From Didymodactylos carnosus (lineage: Eukaryota; Rotifera; Eurotatoria; Philodinida; Philodinidae): a stretch of DNA of 53,548 nucleotides. The DNA is taken from assembly GCA_905250885.1 (NCBI GenBank), contig CAJNOQ010000362.1:1-53548 (forward strand), given 5' to 3'. Each line of letters opens with the position of its first letter. Within the stretch, counting starts at the first letter, position 1. The position numbers were made by a program, and so were the translations under genes. Below, one piece after another: positions 48,753-53,548 of this stretch. The notes under the pieces were generated by a model. The model did not search any database. It was not told the DNA's origin and saw only the letters and a program-made list of their open reading frames with translations.

Positions 48753-51700
48753 TTACAATATGCTACATGTGCGAATGAAACTCCTTATTAGAGAGAAAGT
48801 GTGCTCATCAACCGAAACGTTTTCAACAAACGAACTAGGCAGGTTAAAAGATAAGTCAAGCCTTCCTGTTTGGTCAACAAAAGCTTCCACTAATTTCTGA
48901 GTCAGTCTTGTATAATTTAAACTGCAAACGTCCACCACAGTTGGATCTTTACTACCATATACTACAACAGTCTGTCCAGTCACCGTCACTGCACTTCCTT
49001 GCAGAAGTGCAGCAACGGTTATAACAGGAAGCCAATCAACATTTTCAGTGTGGAAAAACCCGCTGATGAGTTGATCTGCAGAAAGAGCTTCTAGATAATC
49101 TAAATAACGCTTCTTCACGCAAATCTTGGAAAGACAATTTGAACCCACCCATCCAGCATACGCATTCTTATCACCAAGTGCATTGATTAGTGCTCTAAGC
49201 ACTTCAGAAGTTGCCTCTCTGTCTCCCATTTGCCCCAGAACTTCACATGCGGAAGATCTGACATTCTCATTCTCATCACTAAGCGCATTGAGTAGTGCTC
49301 TAATCACTTCAGAAGTTACCGTTTTTTGACCCATTTTACCGAGAGCATCACATGCAGAATATCTGACATTCACATTCTCATCACTAAGTGCATTGTATAG
49401 TGCTCTAACCACTGCAGAAGTTGCTGCTTCGTCTCCCATTTTTCCGAGAACTTCACATGCGCCCCATCTAACACCCACATCCTCATCACTAAGTGCGTTG
49501 AGTACTGCTTTAATCACTTCAGAAGTTGCTGTTTTTTGATCCATTCTACCGAGAGCATTACATGCAGAATATCTGACATTCGCATTCTTATCACCAAGTG
49601 CATTGATTAGTGCTCTAAGCACTTCTGAAGTTGCTGCTTTGTCACCCATCTGCCCGAGAACTTCACACGCGCGCCATCTGACATCCTCATTCTCATCACC
49701 AAGTGCATTGAGTAGTGTTCTAATCCCTTCAGCAGTTGCCTCTCTGTCTCTCATTTGCCCCAGAACTTCACATGCGGAAGATCTGATACAGTGCTTCTCA
49801 TCGCTAAGTGCAATGAGCAGTGCTCTAATCACTTCAGAAGTTGCGGCTTTGTCACCCATTTTCCCGAGAGCTTCACATGCGCGCCATCTGACATCCGCAT
49901 TCTCATCACTAAGTGCATTGAGTAGTGCTCTAATCACTTCAGAAGTTGCTGCTTTGTCACCCATTTTCCCGAGAACTTCACATGCGCGCCATCTGACATT
50001 CGCATTCTCATGACTAAGTTCATTGAGTAGTGCTCTAATGACTTCAGAAGTTCCTGCTTTGTCACCCATTTTCCCGAGAACTTCACATGCGCGCCATCTG
50101 ACATTCGCATTCTCATCACTAAGTGCATTGAGTAGTGCTCTAATCACTTCAGAAGTTGCTGTTTTTTGATTCATTTTACCGAGGGCATCACATGCAGAAT
50201 ATCTAACATTCGCATTCTTATCACCAAGTGCATTGAGTAGTGCTCTAAGCACTTCTGAAGTTGCTGCTTTGTCACCCATCTGCCCGAGAACTTCACACGC
50301 GCGCCATCTGACATTCTCATTCTCATCACCAAGTGCATTGAGTAGTCCTCTAATCACCTCAGAAGTTGCTGCTTTGTCTCCCATTCTCCGGAGAGCTTTG
50401 CATGCAGAAGATCTAACTTTCTCATTCTCATCACTAAGTGCATTGAGTAGTGCTCTAATCACTTCAGCAGTTGCCTCTCTGTCTCTCATTTTCCCCAGAA
50501 CTTCACATGCGGAAGATCTGATACAGTACTTCTCATCGCTAAGTGCAATGACCAGTGCTCTAATCACTTCAGAAGTTCCTGCTTTGTCACCCATTTTTCC
50601 GAGAACTTCACATGCGCGCCATCTGACATTCGCATTCTCATCACTAAGTGCATTGAGTATTGCTCTAATCACTTCAGAAGTTCCTGCTTTGTCACCCATT
50701 TTCCCGAGAGCTTCACATGCGCGCCATCTGACATTCGCATTCTCATCACTAAGTGCATTGAGTATTGCTCTAATCACTTCAGAAGTTGCTGCTTTGTCAC
50801 ACATATTCCCGAGCACTTCACATGCAGAAGATCTGACATTCGCATTCTCATCACTAAGTGCATTGAGTAGTGCTCTAATCACTTCAGAAGTTGCTGCTTT
50901 GTCACCCATTTTTCCGAGAACTTCACATGCGCGCCATCTGACATTCGCATTCTCATGACTAAGTTCATTGAGTACTGCTCTAATGACTTCAGAAGTTCCT
51001 GCTTTGCCACCCATTTTCCCGAGAACTTCACATGCGCGCCATCTAACACCCTGATTCTCATCATCAAGTGCATTGAGTAGTGCTCTAATCACTTCAGAAG
51101 TTGCTGTTTTTTCATTCATTTTACCGAGGGCATCACATGCAGAATATCTAACATTCGCATTCTTATCACTAAGTGCATTGATTAGTGCTCTAAGCACTTC
51201 TGAAGTTGCTGCTTTGTCTCCCATTTTACCGAGAACTTCACATGCGGAACATCTGACATAATACTTCTCATGACCAAGTGCAATGAGTAGTCCTCTAATC
51301 ACCTCAGAAGTTGCTGCTTTGTCTCCCATTCTCCGGAGAGCTTTGCATGCAGAAGATCTAACTTTCTCATTCTCATCACTAAGTACATTGAGTAGTGCTC
51401 TAATCACTTCAGCAGTTCCTGCTTTGTCTCCCGTTTTCCCGAGAGCTTGACATGCAGAAGATCTCATATCTGCACTGTCATCACGAAGTGCAACGAGCAG
51501 TGAATGAATGAGCTTAGGATGGGTTTTTGTAAATGGTAAGTTTGAGATCAAAGAGCATAGTTTCGTTTTCACTTTTGTTTGTTGGGTTTGAAGCAGCTGA
51601 ATCAGTGTGTCTATTACTGCTGGCTCACGTGTTAATGAAGCGCTTCTTCTCAATGAGTCTGTCAGCTGTTGAATTATTACATCGGATTCGGCAAGCACAG

Positions 51701-53546
51701 CATATTTTAACCACTTTATTATCGGAAGGATCAACTCGGCGCGACCAGGAAGATTTGAGTTACCACTAGTCTCCTCAACACAAGCAATAACTAGTTGTAT
51801 GTGTCTTAGACCAACTAGATCCAACGGGTCTCTTAGTATTGTGGCCCAGAATGTTCTTATGTATGATTCAGAGTTACTCTCGGTCAGAAGACCCGATACA
51901 AAAGTAAATACTTGTCCAAAACGTTGATTGTACTTGTTGCATTTGAGAAACTCGACTGCTTCTTGGCATGGAGGATCCTCGAGAGCGGCAACCAAATATC
52001 GTGCAGCGAAATGTTCCTGGAAACTCAGATGAACAAAATAATGGTCTTTGTCCGTTTCGATGTGAGTGCCAATAGCCTGATGGTTGAATGATTTTAGAAT
52101 GCCTATATTGAGTAAGTGTGGGTGATCCCTTAACGAGCACTCAGTATCCTTTAATGCTTTTTTTAGCAATGGCGGCCGTAGAATTATGGTGTTAGTTTTC
52201 ATGCCGTTAAAAGCCATGCTTTCTAAGAATGCCAGTTCTTTGTGGCAACTTTTATAAACATCCTCTTTAGTCATTAGATTTGTTTCAATGTTTCGTTGTT
52301 TCTCCAAATATCTTCGACATAGCCATTCTGTAATGCTATCATATAGCTGTGTCATTGTGAGTTCTCTACTTATGGACCAATCTGTGTCAGCCCAAAGACT
52401 ACAAATCAGTTCAAGATTCACTGGAATATGTGCAATCCCCCAAATGTTTGTGCTCAATTTTAAGAAGTCCAATAGGTTTTGTCCTGTGGATGGTGCATCA
52501 TCGGATTCACCTGTAATTTGATCGAAGAACTGCTTCACATACTCATCTATATTATCATCCGTAAAACCTGTAATTTCCATTACCACATCATATGATAACT
52601 TGTTTGAGTATGGACGAGAGGTCAAGATGTGGTGTGGAGTGTTAAGTAACTGCTCGAATAAATATTGCAGATGTGCTGGTACATTTTGTACAATTTCATC
52701 ATAGCCATCCAAAAGCCATAGAACTTGACTTTTGTCAAACTGTTCTATCAAATATATTTTATCTTTGTCAGAAAGAGCATGATGGAAACATTCCTTTTCA
52801 ACGAGATCAATTGGAGAATAGCTCATGCCGGATGACAATGGAGGATAACGATTTTCAGTTAAACGCCGTAGTGGAATCAAGAAAATCAGCTTATATTGTG
52901 GCCAAAGTGTGCCATTTGCCCATCGATAAGCAACATATCGACAAAATGTTGTTTTGCCGATTCCAGCCCGTCCAAGCACGAGTACCTTCTTCGTTTGATT
53001 CTTGCAAGTTTCAAAAATGTCCTTGACATCTACTAGAGCTTTCGCTTCATGTATCTCTTCAAAGGTACCGATGATCGCATCCCTTTGCTGAGCGTCACAG
53101 AGCTTCTTTTCTTTTTTTTGTTGTTCTTTAATTTCTAGTATAGCTAAATTAATGTAGCTTTGTTCGATTGGAAAAGATTTTGCTGGATTCATTAACCGTT
53201 CAATCCGAGAATATCGTTTATGCTGGTACCGAATCAATTCGCACAAGTAAGTAGGTTCACAAAGTGACTCATATTCTTCTAACTCTGTTTCAACTAAAAC
53301 GGATGGATTAGTTGCTGGATCATGGCGTTTCACATTAGTAACGTTAAATGTTGCAAATGGTGTAATTAACACTTCTTGCTCATCTGAAATATTCGACATT
53401 AATTCAATATCGAGAGCAGTGCGGATATTTCTGATTTTGTATTGACACACTACTGATATTTGAATGGGCGTTCTATCGGGTGTTTTCCGAAAACTGTTTT
53501 GTTGTCCTTCCCCAGCAAAGAACTCTGCAACTGTTAGCTTTTTCGA
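48753..53546 (-). CDS. ADP-ribosyltransferase-NACHT-HEAT repeat protein, 5' end beyond the window
   Basis: A single uninterrupted minus-strand frame of about 1,597 codons, open at the window edge, so the start lies outside. In order: the C-terminal half of an ADP-ribosyltransferase domain (VAEFFAG, later ALDIELMSN, then SDEQEVL with the E-x-E pair at visible residues 56 and 58, then TPFATFNV). A helical linker follows. The NACHT ATPase has Walker A GRAGIGKT (192-199), Walker B LWLLDGYDE (276-284) and LTSRP (308-312), then a winged-helix-like region. From 51505 to 49140 lie about 22 HEAT units of 31 residues (SACEVLGKMGDKAATSEVIR type), then a unique C-terminus. The layout is that of a STAND/NLR-like receptor: repeats sense, NACHT oligomerises, ART modifies a target. 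Partner and trigger are unknown. Lack of introns in 4.8 kb contrasts with the other genes. Confidence 0.88.
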   Translation of the reverse strand, partial: SKKLTVAEFFAGEGQQNSFRKTPDRTPIQISVVCQYKIRNIRTALDIELMSNISDEQEVLITPFATFNVTNVKRHDPATNPSVLVETELEEYESLCEPTYLCELIRYQHKRYSRIERLMNPAKSFPIEQSYINLAILEIKEQQKKEKKLCDAQQRDAIIGTFEEIHEAKALVDVKDIFETCKNQTKKVLVLGRAGIGKTTFCRYVAYRWANGTLWPQYKLIFLIPLRRLTENRYPPLSSGMSYSPIDLVEKECFHHALSDKDKIYLIEQFDKSQVLWLLDGYDEIVQNVPAHLQYLFEQLLNTPHHILTSRPYSNKLSYDVVMEITGFTDDNIDEYVKQFFDQITGESDDAPSTGQNLLDFLKLSTNIWGIAHIPVNLELICSLWADTDWSISRELTMTQLYDSITEWLCRRYLEKQRNIETNLMTKEDVYKSCHKELAFLESMAFNGMKTNTIILRPPLLKKALKDTECSLRDHPHLLNIGILKSFNHQAIGTHIETDKDHYFVHLSFQEHFAARYLVAALEDPPCQEAVEFLKCNKYNQRFGQVFTFVSGLLTESNSESYIRTFWATILRDPLDLVGLRHIQLVIACVEETSGNSNLPGRAELILPIIKWLKYAVLAESDVIIQQLTDSLRRSASLTREPAVIDTLIQLLQTQQTKVKTKLCSLISNLPFTKTHPKLIHSLLVALRDDSADMRSSACQALGKTGDKAGTAEVIRALLNVLSDENEKVRSSACKALRRMGDKAATSEVIRGLLIALGHEKYYVRCSACEVLGKMGDKAATSEVLRALINALSDKNANVRYSACDALGKMNEKTATSEVIRALLNALDDENQGVRWRACEVLGKMGGKAGTSEVIRAVLNELSHENANVRWRACEVLGKMGDKAATSEVIRALLNALSDENANVRSSACEVLGNMCDKAATSEVIRAILNALSDENANVRWRACEALGKMGDKAGTSEVIRAILNALSDENANVRWRACEVLGKMGDKAGTSEVIRALVIALSDEKYCIRSSACEVLGKMRDREATAEVIRALLNALSDENEKVRSSACKALRRMGDKAATSEVIRGLLNALGDENENVRWRACEVLGQMGDKAATSEVLRALLNALGDKNANVRYSACDALGKMNQKTATSEVIRALLNALSDENANVRWRACEVLGKMGDKAGTSEVIRALLNELSHENANVRWRACEVLGKMGDKAATSEVIRALLNALSDENADVRWRACEALGKMGDKAATSEVIRALLIALSDEKHCIRSSACEVLGQMRDREATAEGIRTLLNALGDENEDVRWRACEVLGQMGDKAATSEVLRALINALGDKNANVRYSACNALGRMDQKTATSEVIKAVLNALSDEDVGVRWGACEVLGKMGDEAATSAVVRALYNALSDENVNVRYSACDALGKMGQKTVTSEVIRALLNALSDENENVRSSACEVLGQMGDREATSEVLRALINALGDKNAYAGWVGSNCLSKICVKKRYLDYLEALSADQLISGFFHTENVDWLPVITVAALLQGSAVTVTGQTVVVYGSKDPTVVDVCSLNYTRLTQKLVEAFVDQTGRLDLSFNLPSSFVENVSVDEHTFSLIRSFIRTCSIL
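49140..51505 (-). repeat. Tandem 93-bp units coding the HEAT array, with higher-order duplication
   Basis: About 22-25 units of 93 bp, many over 90 percent identical at DNA level by eye. Marker units recur in order: LRRMGDKAA at units 2 and 11, RDREATAE at 10 and 17, and the SACDALGKM(N/G)xKT or SACNALGRM type at 4, 13, 19 and 21. The array therefore grew by duplication of blocks of several units as well as single units. Variation concentrates at the residues just before the second helix (WR, SS or YS before AC), while helix cores are constant. Confidence 0.9.
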
Positions 53547-53548
53547 TG

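Noticed and set aside
49603..50958. Long plus-strand open frames (136 and 241 codons at 49603-50013 and 50233-50958) opposite the HEAT array
   Set aside because: They are antisense shadows of the 93-bp units: the repeat length is a multiple of three, so an open antisense frame persists. The minus strand carries the real domains.
49140..51505. CRISPR-like regular repeats
   Set aside because: The 93-bp periodicity is coding, in frame and without spacers; the genome is eukaryotic.
1..53548. tRNA, rRNA or other structured RNA genes
   Set aside because: No tRNA B-box-like GGTTCGAATCC in a cloverleaf context and no rRNA-like sequence was noticed by eye; a covariance-model scan could not be run.

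Overview
The window reads as nuclear DNA of a small invertebrate, most probably a bdelloid rotifer (an inference from gene content; no rRNA or mitochondrial marker is present). It is strongly AT-rich. Its genes are split by mostly short GT-AG introns (about 58-234 bp). It carries gene types known to be amplified or unusual in bdelloids: a plant-like DYW-type PPR protein, and an ADP-ribosyltransferase/NACHT/HEAT receptor-like protein. The gaps are littered with small foldback (inverted-repeat) elements that encode nothing.

Layout. 0.15-0.52 kb: a foldback element. 2.0-2.3 kb (minus): a small single-pass membrane protein. 2.66-8.63 kb (minus): a seven-exon mitochondrial-type PPR gene whose last exon, 2.6 kb from the rest, completes a DYW deaminase-like domain. 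One of its introns holds a 942-bp element with TA target duplication. 8.6-19.4 kb: gene-poor AT-rich DNA with microsatellites, a G-quadruplex-like tract and one foldback element. 19.4-25.2 kb (plus): an eight-exon tau/MAP2/MAP4-family gene with three tubulin-binding repeats and an N-terminus full of endocytic-type short motifs. 25.2-34.9 kb: element-rich decayed DNA, including a broken SGNH-type reading frame and another unrecognised broken gene. 34.9-37.0 kb (plus): a two-exon Asteroid/ASTE1 (XPG-fold nuclease) gene. 37.5 kb: a metalloprotease remnant. 41.2-45.0 kb (plus): a TerB-like gene whose 3.2-kb intron is packed with foldback elements and which carries a 95-bp interruption without GT-AG ends. 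45.3-48.3 kb: gene remnants and a textbook hAT-type MITE. 48.75 kb to the end (minus): the 3' part of a very large gene encoding ADP-ribosyltransferase C-terminus, NACHT ATPase and about 22 near-identical 31-residue HEAT repeats. It runs off the window.

The genes do not form one pathway. The two most unusual are the DYW-PPR protein, whose deaminase HxE motif reads H-S-L while the downstream zinc-ligand cysteines are kept, and the ART-NACHT-HEAT fusion, which has the layout of a STAND/NLR-like receptor with an enzymatic N-terminal domain and a recently expanded repeat array.
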